DNA of 64,000 nt from Promicromonospora sukumoe 327MFSha3.1 (GTDB lineage Bacteria; Actinomycetota; Actinomycetes; Actinomycetales; Cellulomonadaceae), in contig NZ_ARQM01000010.1 in NCBI RefSeq assembly GCF_000385135.1, positions 434,001 through 498,000 of the forward strand. Reading direction: 5' to 3'. The notes beneath the pieces were generated by a model. It searched no databases, was not told the origin of the DNA, and worked only from the letters and a program-made list of their open reading frames with translations. The stretch's first letter is position 1. The number at the start of each line of letters is the position of its first letter. Positions 40,745 through 49,388 of this stretch are shown here, piece after piece. The translations under genes were made by a program, and so were the position numbers.

Positions 40745-41473
40745 GTGAACCACGCCTTCCCCTGCGGGACGCTCGCCCTCGACTTCCTCGGCACCCTGCG
40801 CGCCCGCCGCAATCCCGTGCCGGCCGAGAAGCTGGCCACGCCCGAGCTCCTCGACGACTGGTTCGTCGAGTCGGGCATGCTCGACGCCGCCCCCCACGCC
40901 GACGACGCCGATCTGGCCGCCGCCGTGGAGCTGCGCGAGTCCCTGTACCTGCTCGTCGAGGACCGGCTGGGCGGACGCGCGACGCTCGCGGCCGCCAGCG
41001 CCGCTGCGGCTGCTGAGCTGGCCGGGCAGGCCGGGCCTGCCGGGCCTGCCGAGGTCGCTGCTGTGGGCCCGGCCGCGCTCACCGCGGCCGTCGAGGTCCT
41101 CAACCGGTACGCCGCGGAGCCCCCGGTCACGGTGCGGCTGGAGGTCGCCGGGGTCGGCGACGGCGTCGGCGGGGGTCGCGGCGCCGGCGACGCGGCCGGC
41201 AGCAGTGCCGCCGCGAGCATCCGCCGCACGGGCACCGCCGCACAGGGTCTGGCCGCCGTCGCCCGCGAGGCCGTCGAGATCCTGGGTGGCCCCGACGCCG
41301 CCCTGCTGCGGGAGTGCGGCCGCCCCGAGTGCACGCAGGTCTACCTCGACCGCTCGCGCGGTCACCGCCGCGAGTGGTGCGCCATGCGCACCTGCGGCAA
41401 CCGCGTCAAGGTCTCGGCCTACCGCTCCCGCCACCGCACGTCGACCCCCACCCCGACGTCGTCCCACGCGTGA
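40745..41473 (+). CDS. CGNR zinc-finger (ABATE-domain) regulator
   Basis: A 242-residue protein. The N-terminal ABATE domain starts NHAFPCGTLALDFLGTLRAR; the C-terminal zinc finger has ECGRPECTQVYLDRSRGHRR, then WCAMRTCGNRVKVSAYRSRH with the CGNR signature and four cysteines (residues about 196-220). CGNR proteins are stress-type regulators in actinomycetes. A Gly/Ala-rich linker of about 25 residues lies in the middle. The GTG at 40745 gives the usual N-terminus; an upstream ATG at 40712 would run through operator site 3. It is divergent from SRPBCC and VOC genes. Confidence 0.88.
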   Translation: MNHAFPCGTLALDFLGTLRARRNPVPAEKLATPELLDDWFVESGMLDAAPHADDADLAAAVELRESLYLLVEDRLGGRATLAAASAAAAAELAGQAGPAGPAEVAAVGPAALTAAVEVLNRYAAEPPVTVRLEVAGVGDGVGGGRGAGDAAGSSAAASIRRTGTAAQGLAAVAREAVEILGGPDAALLRECGRPECTQVYLDRSRGHRREWCAMRTCGNRVKVSAYRSRHRTSTPTPTSSHA

Positions 41474-41501
41474 CCGGATACGCGTGACCCGCCGCCCGGA
41501 T

Positions 41502-41572
41502 GTGCGCTTCTACCCAGTCATTAGGCCCGAAACGAGGCAGTTTTCGGGCCTAATCGCTGGGTAGAAGCGCAC
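41502..41572 (+). terminator. Long hairpin terminator after the CGNR gene
   Basis: Arms of 15 bp (41502-41516 with 41558-41572) and 13 bp (ATTAGGCCCGAAA with TTTCGGGCCTAAT) are joined by a 3x3 internal site that holds one normal pair, one wobble and one mismatch; the loop is about nine bases. It starts 28 bases after the CGNR stop and separates it from the LacI operon. Confidence 0.7.
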
Positions 41573-41664
41573 TCCCGGCGCCCGGCCCGGCCTGGCCCGG
41601 CGCCCCCGGCCGGCCCGCTGCTTGACGTCCCCGCCGCCCCGGTGCAACACTGGCGCCCATCACC

Positions 41665-41676
41665 GGAAACGTTTCC
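41665..41676. promoter_or_regulatory. LacI-family operator 1
   Basis: GGAAACGTTTCC, a perfect 12-base palindrome of the LacI/CcpA operator type with a central CG. It lies 71 bases before the LacI start and 34 bases, centre to centre, from operator 2. Confidence 0.7.
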
Positions 41677-41697
41677 AGTGATCGCCCGCCTGAAAAC

Positions 41698-41711
41698 TGG
41701 AAACGTTTCCA
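41698..41711. promoter_or_regulatory. LacI-family operator 2
   Basis: TGGAAACGTTTCCA, a perfect 14-base palindrome and an extended form of operator 1, 35 bases upstream of the LacI GTG. Two sites about three helical turns apart suggest cooperative binding and autoregulation of the whole operon. Confidence 0.72.
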
Positions 41712-41746
41712 AAGCGGGCAGGGCCTCACGAAGAAGTGGAGTGACA

Positions 41747-42778
41747 GTGTCGTCATCACGCGCCACCCTGATGCAGGTGGCCGAGCGCGCCGGGGTGTCG
41801 CTCGCGTCGACCTCGCGCGCGCTGCACGGCACGGGCGCGAGCAGCAAGATGGTGGACCGCGTCCGCGCGGCCGCCGCCGAGCTGGGCTACAGCCCGGACG
41901 CGATCGGCCGGTCGCTGCGCATGAAGCGCACCTTCCAGGTCGCCTTCGCCGTCGCCGACATCGGCAACCCGGTCTACGTCGAGATGCTCACCGCCATCCA
42001 CGAGGTGCTCGCGCCGCACGGGTACCGGGTGGTCGTCATGTCCACGGGGCACACCGTCGGCTCCACGGTCGACCTGGTCCGCAGCCTCGGCAGCGGCTTC
42101 GTGGACGGCCTCATCGTCAGCCCGCTGCGTACCGACGACGCGCTCGTCGAGGCGATCCGGCAGGCCCCGGTGCCCGTCGTCGTCATCGGCCGCTCGCTGG
42201 AGCAGCAGGGGATCGACTCGGTCTCCACCGACTCGGCCGCCGGCCTCGGCCACGCGGTCGCCCACCTCGTGGAGATCGGCCGCCGCCGCATCGGCTTCGT
42301 CAACGGCCCGCTCGACACCACCCCGGGCGCCGCCCGCCAGCGCGGGTTCGACGCCGCCACGAGCGGCCCGGACTTCGCGGGCGACCACGCCGAGACCGAG
42401 CGGGCCGACGACTTCACCGTCGCCGCCGGGCTCGCCGCCGCGCGCCGGCTGCTGTCCCGCACCCCGGCGGCAGGTCCGTTCGACGCCGTCGTCGCCGCCA
42501 ACGACCTGCTCGCCATCGGCGTCATCCGCGCCGCCCGGGAGCTGGGGCTCTCGGTACCCGGCGACCTCGCCGTCACCGGCATGGATGACACCGAGATCGG
42601 CCGCGTCTTCCAGCCCAGCCTGACGAGCGTCTCGCTCGGGTCGGCCGAGCGCGGCACCGCCGCCGCCCGGCTCGTCCTGGACCGGGTCGACGACGTCGCC
42701 GAGCCCGCCCAGCAGATCGCCATCGGACCGCGCCTGTTCGTGCGCGAGTCCACCGCCAAGGAGATGAGCGCACGATGA
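41747..42778 (+). CDS. LacI-family transcriptional regulator
   Basis: A 343-residue repressor that heads its own operon. The N-terminal helix-turn-helix and hinge are plain (TLMQVAERAGVSLASTSRAL, ELGYSPDAIGRSLR), followed by the periplasmic-binding-protein-like sugar domain (GFVDGLIVSP, HAVAHLVEIGRRRIGFVNGP, LAVTGMDDTEIGRVFQPSLT). The starts GTG 41747 or GTG 41741 are both possible; 41747 follows AGTGGAG at good spacing. It overlaps the first permease by four bases. Two GGAAACGTTTCC sites upstream are its probable operators. Confidence 0.93.
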   Translation: MSSSRATLMQVAERAGVSLASTSRALHGTGASSKMVDRVRAAAAELGYSPDAIGRSLRMKRTFQVAFAVADIGNPVYVEMLTAIHEVLAPHGYRVVVMSTGHTVGSTVDLVRSLGSGFVDGLIVSPLRTDDALVEAIRQAPVPVVVIGRSLEQQGIDSVSTDSAAGLGHAVAHLVEIGRRRIGFVNGPLDTTPGAARQRGFDAATSGPDFAGDHAETERADDFTVAAGLAAARRLLSRTPAAGPFDAVVAANDLLAIGVIRAARELGLSVPGDLAVTGMDDTEIGRVFQPSLTSVSLGSAERGTAAARLVLDRVDDVAEPAQQIAIGPRLFVRESTAKEMSAR

Positions 42779-43728
42779 CCGTCCTCGCCTCGCCCCGGCC
42801 GTCGCCGCCGCGGCCCCGGCGCAACCGAGCCCCGCGGGGCATCGAGCGGGCCCGGCGCCGCGAGGCCGCCGCGCTGGTGATGCCGTCGCTGCTGCCGATC
42901 CTGGTGCTGTCCGTCGCGCCGCTGCTCATGGGCGTGCTGCTCGCGTTCACCGACGCGGAGCTGGTGCGCCGCCCCGACTACCAGTTCGTCGGCGTCGACA
43001 ACTTCGTGCGGCTGGCCGGCAACTCGTTCTTCTGGGAGTCGTTCCGCATCGGCATGGTGTGGGCGGTCTCGGTGACGCTGCTCCAGCTCGTCGCCGCGCT
43101 CGGCCTCGCGCTGCTGCTCAACTCCGGGCTGCGGCTGCAGGGGCTCACCCGCGTGCTGGCCCTGATCCCGTGGGCGATGCCGCCCGTCGTCGTGGCGATC
43201 ATGTGGAAGATGATCTACTCGCCCAACGCGGGTCCGCTCAACGCGTTCCTGGGCTCGGTCGGTCTGCCGGACGACATCAACTGGCTCGCCGACTTCTCGA
43301 CCGCGCTGCCCGCGGTGATCGTCGTCGGCGTCTGGGTGGGCATGCCCCAGACCACGGTGACGCTGCTCGCCGGGCTGCAGCAGATCCCGGCCGAGCTGCA
43401 CGAGGCCGCCGCGATGGACGGCGCCGGCGCCTGGCGCCGGTTCTGGGCCGTCACCCTGCCGAGCCTGCGGCCGATCGTCGCGTCGATCACGTCGCTCAAC
43501 TTCATCTGGAACTTCAACTCGTTCTCCCTGGTCTACGTGCTGACCGAGGGCGGGCCCGGCGGCCGCACCATGCTGCCGATGCTGTTCACCTACCTCGAGG
43601 CGTTCAAGAACCGGAACATCGGCTACGCCGCGGCGATGGGCGTCGTGCTCGTCGTCGTGGTGGTCCTCCTCCTGGCGCTGTACCTGCGCTCGCAGTTCCG
43701 CGAAGACCGCACCGAGAAGAAGGGCTGA
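42775..43728 (+). CDS. ABC transporter permease 1 of the LacI operon
   Basis: A 317-residue CUT1-type permease with an Arg/Pro-rich cytoplasmic N-terminus, six membrane helices and the EAA loop (HEAAAMDGAGAWRRFWAVTL) near residues 207-226. It starts inside the LacI stop (ATGA) and is followed by its partner after four bases. The importer has no ATPase gene nearby. Confidence 0.92.
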   Translation: MTVLASPRPSPPRPRRNRAPRGIERARRREAAALVMPSLLPILVLSVAPLLMGVLLAFTDAELVRRPDYQFVGVDNFVRLAGNSFFWESFRIGMVWAVSVTLLQLVAALGLALLLNSGLRLQGLTRVLALIPWAMPPVVVAIMWKMIYSPNAGPLNAFLGSVGLPDDINWLADFSTALPAVIVVGVWVGMPQTTVTLLAGLQQIPAELHEAAAMDGAGAWRRFWAVTLPSLRPIVASITSLNFIWNFNSFSLVYVLTEGGPGGRTMLPMLFTYLEAFKNRNIGYAAAMGVVLVVVVVLLLALYLRSQFREDRTEKKG

Positions 43729-43732
43729 GCCG

Positions 43733-44560
43733 ATGCGCACCCTCGTCCGCCCCGCCCAGTACGTGGCGCTGGCCGGTTACATCCTGTTCCTGGGGTTCCC
43801 GCTGCTGTGGCTGATCTCGGCCTCGGTCAAGTCGTCCGGCGAGCTGAACTCGCTGGTCGTGAACCTGCTGCCGCAGGAGTGGCACTGGGAGAACTACTCC
43901 GAGGCGCTGGCCCGGCAGGGGCTCGTGCAGTCGGCGGCCAACAGCGCGATCGTCGCGCTCGCGTCCACCGCGCTCGTCATCCTGATCGCGCTGCCGGCCT
44001 CCTACGTGCTGGCGCGCCTCAAGGGCGCCATCCGCGCGGCCGGCGTCGGCTGGATCCTGGTGAGCCAGGTGTTCCCGGTGATCCTCGTGATCCTGCCGCT
44101 GTTCCTCATCCTGCGGACGATCGGTCTGACCGACAGCCTGGTCGGGCTCACGCTCGTGCACACCACCTACACGCTGCCGTTCGCGCTGTGGATGCTGCAG
44201 GGTTACGTGGCCGCCATCCCCGTCGAGCTGGAGGAGGCGGGGTCGATGGACGGCGCCAGCCGCCTCGTCGTGCTGCGCCGGATCGTCGTCCCGCTGCTCG
44301 CCCCCGGCGTCGTCGCCACGGCGATGTTCAGCTTCGTGTCCTCGTGGAACGAGTTCTTCTTCGCGCTCGTCCTGCTCCAGTCGCCCGAGAACTACACCCT
44401 GCCCATCACGCTGTCGACGTTCATCGGCGGCGAGGGCAAGGTCGCGCTCGGCCCCCTGGCGGCGGGCTCCGTGCTCGCCGCGATCCCCAGCATCGTCTTC
44501 TTCTCGATCATGCAGAAGAAGCTCACCGGCGGCCTCATGGCCGGGGCGGTCAAGGGATGA
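43733..44560 (+). CDS. ABC transporter permease 2 of the LacI operon
   Basis: A 275-residue MalG-type permease with six helices, EAA loop (EEAGSMDGASRLVVLRRIVV) and C-terminal KKLTGGLMAGAVKG. It completes the membrane part of the importer. An ATG at 44557 overlaps its stop, but the binding-protein signal peptide begins at 44599. Confidence 0.92.
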   Translation: MRTLVRPAQYVALAGYILFLGFPLLWLISASVKSSGELNSLVVNLLPQEWHWENYSEALARQGLVQSAANSAIVALASTALVILIALPASYVLARLKGAIRAAGVGWILVSQVFPVILVILPLFLILRTIGLTDSLVGLTLVHTTYTLPFALWMLQGYVAAIPVELEEAGSMDGASRLVVLRRIVVPLLAPGVVATAMFSFVSSWNEFFFALVLLQSPENYTLPITLSTFIGGEGKVALGPLAAGSVLAAIPSIVFFSIMQKKLTGGLMAGAVKG

Positions 44561-44598
44561 CCGTCCGTACCCGCACCACCAACCCGAAAGGCCGACCC

Positions 44599-45873
44599 AT
44601 GAAGTCTCGTGGAGTGTTCATCGCCGCATGCCTCACGACCACCACCCTGCTGCTCGCGGCCTGCGGCAGCGGCGACGCGGGCGACGACGGCCCGGTCACC
44701 CTGAAGTTCCAGGCCCTGTCCGACCAGCCGGCCGCCATCGCGGCGACCGAGTCGATCGTCGAGGACTGGAATACGGCGAACCCCGACGTCCAGGTCGAGA
44801 TCGTCCCGGCCGGCTGGGACGGCGTCTACGACAAGCTGATCACCCAGTTCAACGGCGGCGCCGCGCCCGACATCATCCACTACGAGGCCGCGAGCATCGT
44901 CTCGTTCGCCCGCGACGGCTACCTCGCGGACCTGACCGACCTCATGTCGGACGAGCGCCGCGCCGACATCCCGCAGGGCATCCTCGACTCGGTCACGGTC
45001 GACGACCAGGTGGTCGCCTACCCGACCGAGCTCCAGTCCTACGTGGTCTTCGCCAATCGCACGCTGCTGGAGGACGCCGGGGTCGAGGTCCCGACGGGCG
45101 ACACCATGACGTGGGACGAGCTGCGCGAGATCGCGCAGGCCACCACGAAGGGCGACGTCTACGGCCTCGGCTGGGGCCTGTCGAGCCCGACGGCGGCCTT
45201 CATGTCGCTGGCCCCCGGGTTCGGCGGCACCTACATCACGGGCACCGGCGAGGACGCCGACCTGACCGTCGGCGCCGGCGAGATGGCGCTGCCCGAGCTG
45301 GTGCACGCCATGGCCTACGACGACAAGACGATCCTGCCGGTGACCATGACGCAGTCCGGGTCCGAGGCCATCGCGTCGTTCTACGCCGGTCAGACGGCGA
45401 TGACCGTGCAGGGCTCGTACCAGGCAGCGAACATCGCCAAGGACGCCCCCGAGGACTTCGACTGGGTGGCGCTGCCCCCGCTGGCCGGCCCCGAGGGCCC
45501 GCAGCAGGCCGCCAACCCGCAGACGCTCTCGGTCAACATCGACTCCGAGCACGTCGAGGAGTCCGCCGAGTTCATCGAGTTCTTCACGCAGACGGACCAC
45601 CTGGCCGCGCTGAACGAGGCGGACGCCCTGATCCCGGCGACGACGTCGGCCCAGGAGGCCATGACGGCCAAGCTCGGCGACGAGAACGGCTGGAGCACGA
45701 TCCTGGCCTCGGGCCAGAACTTCACCGCCGCGCCGTACCTGTTCGCCGACTCGTACGCGCAGTGGAAGGACACGGTGGCGACGCCGGCCTACCAGCGCTA
45801 CCTGGCGCAGGAGACCGACGAGGCGGAGCTCGCCGACCAGCTCACGAGCGGCTGGGACGAGATCACGCAGTAA
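44599..45873 (+). CDS. ABC sugar-binding lipoprotein of the LacI operon
   Basis: A 424-residue family 1 solute-binding lipoprotein. The signal peptide MKSRGVFIAACLTTTTLLLA ends at a lipobox with Cys22 (LAAC). The mature part shows VEIVPAGWDGVYDKLITQFN and GGAAPDIIHYE, typical of sugar-binding proteins. Unlike the binding protein at 24560 it has no twin-arginine motif and so uses the Sec route. AAAGG precedes the ATG. The ligand is unknown; downstream genes suggest a riboside or related glycoside. Confidence 0.9.
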   Translation: MKSRGVFIAACLTTTTLLLAACGSGDAGDDGPVTLKFQALSDQPAAIAATESIVEDWNTANPDVQVEIVPAGWDGVYDKLITQFNGGAAPDIIHYEAASIVSFARDGYLADLTDLMSDERRADIPQGILDSVTVDDQVVAYPTELQSYVVFANRTLLEDAGVEVPTGDTMTWDELREIAQATTKGDVYGLGWGLSSPTAAFMSLAPGFGGTYITGTGEDADLTVGAGEMALPELVHAMAYDDKTILPVTMTQSGSEAIASFYAGQTAMTVQGSYQAANIAKDAPEDFDWVALPPLAGPEGPQQAANPQTLSVNIDSEHVEESAEFIEFFTQTDHLAALNEADALIPATTSAQEAMTAKLGDENGWSTILASGQNFTAAPYLFADSYAQWKDTVATPAYQRYLAQETDEAELADQLTSGWDEITQ

Positions 45874-45928
45874 GACCGACGCGAGCGACGACTGACGCAC
45901 GCGACGCAGGAACGACGAGGGAGATACC

Positions 45929-47098
45929 GTGAGCTGGTTAGAGGACCGGTCGGTGGCCGTGATCACCGGTGCCGCAGTGGGGGACGCCCTCGGTGGGGCG
46001 ACCGAGGGGTGGACGCCGGAGCAGATCGAGGAGCGGCACGGGGGCCGCGTGCGCGGCATCGTCGGGCCCTGGTACCCCAACTGGCGCGACGCCCGCCCCA
46101 TCGCCCCGTACCACAAGGGGGACGGGCACGTCACGGACGACACCCTCATGACCCGGGCGCTCGTGGAGGTCTACGCCAAGCGGCGCGCGCACCTCGACGC
46201 GTACGCCATGGCGGAGGACCTGGTGCCGCTGATGATCGGGGAGCCGCGGTGGATCCCCGAGCTCGAGTCGACGGCGCTGCTGCTCCAGCGGGTGTTCCTC
46301 GCCGAGAAGTGGCTGGTGGCACGCCTGCACTACGGGCACGTGGACCCGCGCGAGGCCGGTGTCGGCAACGTCGTCAACTGCGGCGCGGCGATGTACGCGG
46401 CGCCCGTGGGGCTGGTGAACGCGGGCGACCCCCGCGGCGCCTACGCCGAGGCGATCGACCTCACGGGCGCGCACCAGTCCAGCTACGGCCGCGAGGCGGC
46501 CGGGGTCTTCGCGGCGATGGTCGCGGCCTCGGTCGCCCCGGGCGCCACGCTGGACGACGTCGTCGCGGCCGCGCTGGACGTGGCGCACGACGGGACGGCG
46601 GACGCGCTCCGCGCCGTCGTCGACGCTCTCGAGGGCTGGCCGGAGGCGCCCGCGAGCGACGACGAGGAGCGCAAGCTCGCCCGCCTCGTGCGGGAGGTCG
46701 TCGCCCCGTACGACTCGGTGGGCCCGGAGTACCGGCAGATGTCGATGGACGCGCGCCGCCCCTCGCGGACCAAGTCGATCGAGGAGCTGCCGGTCGCCCT
46801 CGGGCTGCTGCTCGGGCACCGCGGCGACTTCCGCGGCTCCGTGCTGGCCGCGGTGAACTACGGGCGCGACGCCGACTCGATCGCCGTCATGGCGGGCGCC
46901 GTCGCCGCCGGCCTGGGCGGCAGCGGCGTGGTGCCCACCGACTGGCTCGACGAGATCGAGACCGCCAGCAAGATGGACGTCCGCGAGACGGGCCGCCTCA
47001 TGGCGGACGCCGCGGGCGACATCCTGCGGGCGGACCGCGAGCGGGCGCTGGCCCGGCTCACGGAGCTGGACGCCGTCGGGGCGGGTGAGCCCGCGTGA
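45929..47098 (+). CDS. ADP-ribosylglycohydrolase-family protein 1
   Basis: A 389-residue all-alpha protein of the ADP-ribosylglycohydrolase (DraG/ARH) family, which removes ADP-ribose or hydrolyses related ribosides using two metal ions. Metal-binding signatures are present: GAAVGDALGGATEG, HVTDDTLMTRAL near residues 71-82, and GRDADSIAVMAGAV near 311. The intracellular enzyme has no signal peptide. Its place between a sugar importer and a ribokinase suggests a small imported riboside, not a modified protein, as substrate. GAGGGAGA precedes the GTG. It overlaps the next gene by four bases. Confidence 0.88.
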   Translation: MSWLEDRSVAVITGAAVGDALGGATEGWTPEQIEERHGGRVRGIVGPWYPNWRDARPIAPYHKGDGHVTDDTLMTRALVEVYAKRRAHLDAYAMAEDLVPLMIGEPRWIPELESTALLLQRVFLAEKWLVARLHYGHVDPREAGVGNVVNCGAAMYAAPVGLVNAGDPRGAYAEAIDLTGAHQSSYGREAAGVFAAMVAASVAPGATLDDVVAAALDVAHDGTADALRAVVDALEGWPEAPASDDEERKLARLVREVVAPYDSVGPEYRQMSMDARRPSRTKSIEELPVALGLLLGHRGDFRGSVLAAVNYGRDADSIAVMAGAVAAGLGGSGVVPTDWLDEIETASKMDVRETGRLMADAAGDILRADRERALARLTELDAVGAGEPA

Positions 47099-48465
47099 GG
47101 CTGACCTGGGCCCAGCCCGAGGACCTGCTGGCGCACGAGCTCGTGCAGTCTGCGGCCGAGGGCAAGGACGTCGCCGACGTCCGCGACCGCTGGGTCGCCG
47201 CGGGCGGCGACCCGACCCCGGCGGTCAGCGGTGCGGGTCCCGTCCCGGCGCCGCCGGCGCTGCGGGCGCTGGCCCGGGAGCTGCTGGACGAGCTGGATGC
47301 AAGGCCAGGAGTTTCCGCTCCGGACTCATGGTCCGACGTCGAGGCCCTGCTTGCACCCGCCCCGTCCCTGCCGAACCGTCCGGCCGGAGGCGACACCGCC
47401 TACGCCGCCCGCGTCCAGGGCGCCTGGACCGGCCGCGCCGCCGGCTGCCTGCTCGGCAAGCCGGTCGAGAAGATCCCGCGCGCCGGCATCGAGGAGATCC
47501 TCCGCTCCACGGGCCGCTGGCCGCTGGACCGCTGGTTCACCGCCGTCGGCCTGCCCGACGACGTCGCGGCCCGCTGGCCGTGGAACCGCCGGTCGGCGCC
47601 GACCTCGCTGGAGGAGAACATCTCGGGCATGCCCGAGGACGACGACCTCAACTACCCGATCCTGGCCCTCGCCCTCCTGGAGCAGCACGGGCGCGGGTTC
47701 ACCACGGACGACGTCGCGCAGCTCTGGCTGGACAACCTGCCCGCCGGACGCACCTTCACGGCCGAGCGTGCGGCCTACCGCAACATCCTCGACGCGGTGC
47801 CCGTGCCGGAGACGGCCACGCACCACAACCCGTTCCGCGAATGGATCGGCGCGCTCATCCGCACCGACCTGCTCGGCTGGGTCTCGCCCGGCGACGTGCG
47901 GGGCGCGGCCCGGCTGGCCTGGGCCGACGCCCGGCTCAGCCACACCGGTGATGGCGTCTACGGCGCGATGTGGGCCGCGGGTCTGGCCTCCGCGGCGGTG
48001 GTCGCGGCCGACGTCGACGACGTGCTGGACGCGGCGGACGCCGTCGTACCGCCTGGCAGCGGTCTCGCCGCGGCCGTAGCCCTCGGCCGGTCGCTCGGCC
48101 GCGAGTGTGACGGGAGCGAGGCCGGCGTGCGGGCCGGCCTGGACCGCATCCACGCCGAGTACGGGCACCTGCACTGGGTGCACACCCTGAACAACGCCGC
48201 CGTGATCGCGTTCGCGCTGACCGCGGGCCGGGGCGAGTTCGGGCCGAGCGTCTCGATCGCCGTCACGGCGGGCTGGGACACCGACTCCGCGGGGGCGACC
48301 GTGGGCGGCGTCGTCGGGGCGCTCGATCCCGAAGGAATGGGCGAGCGCTGGACCGCGCCCCTGGACGGGCGCATCGCGACGTCCCTGCCGGGCGGCGAGC
48401 AGCGCATCGCGGACCTGGCGGCGCGCACGGTGGCGCTGGCGTCGCCTGCCGGGGGTGCCGCATGA
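47095..48465 (+). CDS. ADP-ribosylglycohydrolase-family protein 2
   Basis: A second, clearly different family member, 456 residues. An extra N-terminal 100 residues (helical, Ala/Pro-rich) precede the ARH core, which shows GAWTGRAAGCLLGKPVEK, the acidic metal motif MPEDDDLNYPILAL near residues 180-193, and GWDTDSAGATVGGVVGAL near 397. The two enzymes may act on different anomers or on successive substrates. GTG at 47095 overlaps the previous stop; its own stop overlaps the ribokinase start. Confidence 0.88.
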   Translation: MRLTWAQPEDLLAHELVQSAAEGKDVADVRDRWVAAGGDPTPAVSGAGPVPAPPALRALARELLDELDARPGVSAPDSWSDVEALLAPAPSLPNRPAGGDTAYAARVQGAWTGRAAGCLLGKPVEKIPRAGIEEILRSTGRWPLDRWFTAVGLPDDVAARWPWNRRSAPTSLEENISGMPEDDDLNYPILALALLEQHGRGFTTDDVAQLWLDNLPAGRTFTAERAAYRNILDAVPVPETATHHNPFREWIGALIRTDLLGWVSPGDVRGAARLAWADARLSHTGDGVYGAMWAAGLASAAVVAADVDDVLDAADAVVPPGSGLAAAVALGRSLGRECDGSEAGVRAGLDRIHAEYGHLHWVHTLNNAAVIAFALTAGRGEFGPSVSIAVTAGWDTDSAGATVGGVVGALDPEGMGERWTAPLDGRIATSLPGGEQRIADLAARTVALASPAGGAA

Positions 48466-49388
48466 GCGGGACCGTGGTGGTGGTCGGGTCGGCCAACGTG
48501 GACCTCGTGGTCGACGTGCCGAGGCACCCCGCCGGCGGCGAGACCATCCTGGGCGGCGACCTGCGCCGCACACCGGGCGGGAAGGGCGCCAACCAGGCGG
48601 TCGCCGCGGCGCGCGCCGGGGGAGCGGACACCACGTTCGTCGGTGCGCTCGGCCGGGACGAGTCGGCCGAGCTGCTGCTCGCCTCGCTCGGCGGGGCGGG
48701 CGTGCGCACCGACACCGTCGACCGGGTCGACGCCCCGACCGGCACGGCCCTGATCACGGTCTCGCCCGACGGCGAGAACGCGATCGTCGTGGCGCCCGGC
48801 GCCAACTCGCACGTGCGGGTCGGAGCGGCGCAGGCGCGGCGGATCGCCGCGGCCGACGTCGTGCTGGCGCAGCTCGAGATCCCGCTCGACACCGTGATCG
48901 CGGCGGCCCGGGAACGTCGGGACGGCGCGTCGTTCGTGCTCAACGCGGCGCCGTCGCGGGACCTGCCTGACGCGCTGTGGGAGCAGGTGGACGTGCTCGT
49001 GGTCAACGAGCACGAGGCCGCGGACCTGGTCGGGCCGGGTTCCGGCGCGACGACGCCCGAGGATCTCGCGGCGGCCCTCCTGGCCCGGGTCCCCGCCGTG
49101 GTCGTGACCCTGGGCGCCGCGGGCAGTCTCGTGGCCCGGCGCGGTACCGACCCGGTCCGGGTCCCGGCCGCCGAGGTCGCGGCGGTCGACACCACCGGCG
49201 CAGGTGACACGTACTGCGGCGTCCTCGCCGCGGCCCTGGCGCAGTCCGGTCCGGCGGGCCTCGCTCAGGCAGCCCGGCTCGCCGGGGCCGCCGGGGCCCT
49301 CGCCGTCACCCGGCCCGGCGCGCAGGACGCCGTGCCGGACGCCGCCGACGTCGTCGTGCTGGCAGAAGAACTGGGAAAGGCACCATGA
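48462..49388 (+). CDS. rbsK: Ribokinase-like PfkB sugar kinase
   Basis: A 308-residue PfkB-family kinase. It shows VVGSANVDLVVDVPRHPAGG, the signature GGKGANQAVAAARAGG near residues 39-54, and the ATP/anion-hole motif DTTGAGDTYCGVLAAAL near 244-260. This is the pattern of ribokinase, which makes ribose 5-phosphate. Following two ADP-ribosylglycohydrolase-like enzymes, it most likely phosphorylates the ribose they free. Four-base overlaps on both sides. Confidence 0.88.
   Translation: MSGTVVVVGSANVDLVVDVPRHPAGGETILGGDLRRTPGGKGANQAVAAARAGGADTTFVGALGRDESAELLLASLGGAGVRTDTVDRVDAPTGTALITVSPDGENAIVVAPGANSHVRVGAAQARRIAAADVVLAQLEIPLDTVIAAARERRDGASFVLNAAPSRDLPDALWEQVDVLVVNEHEAADLVGPGSGATTPEDLAAALLARVPAVVVTLGAAGSLVARRGTDPVRVPAAEVAAVDTTGAGDTYCGVLAAALAQSGPAGLAQAARLAGAAGALAVTRPGAQDAVPDAADVVVLAEELGKAP

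Noticed and set aside
44557-44598. Earlier ATG at 44557 for the binding-protein gene, overlapping the permease stop
   Set aside because: It would add a hydrophilic Arg/Thr stretch before the signal peptide; the ATG at 44599 gives a normal lipoprotein signal and has AAAGG upstream.
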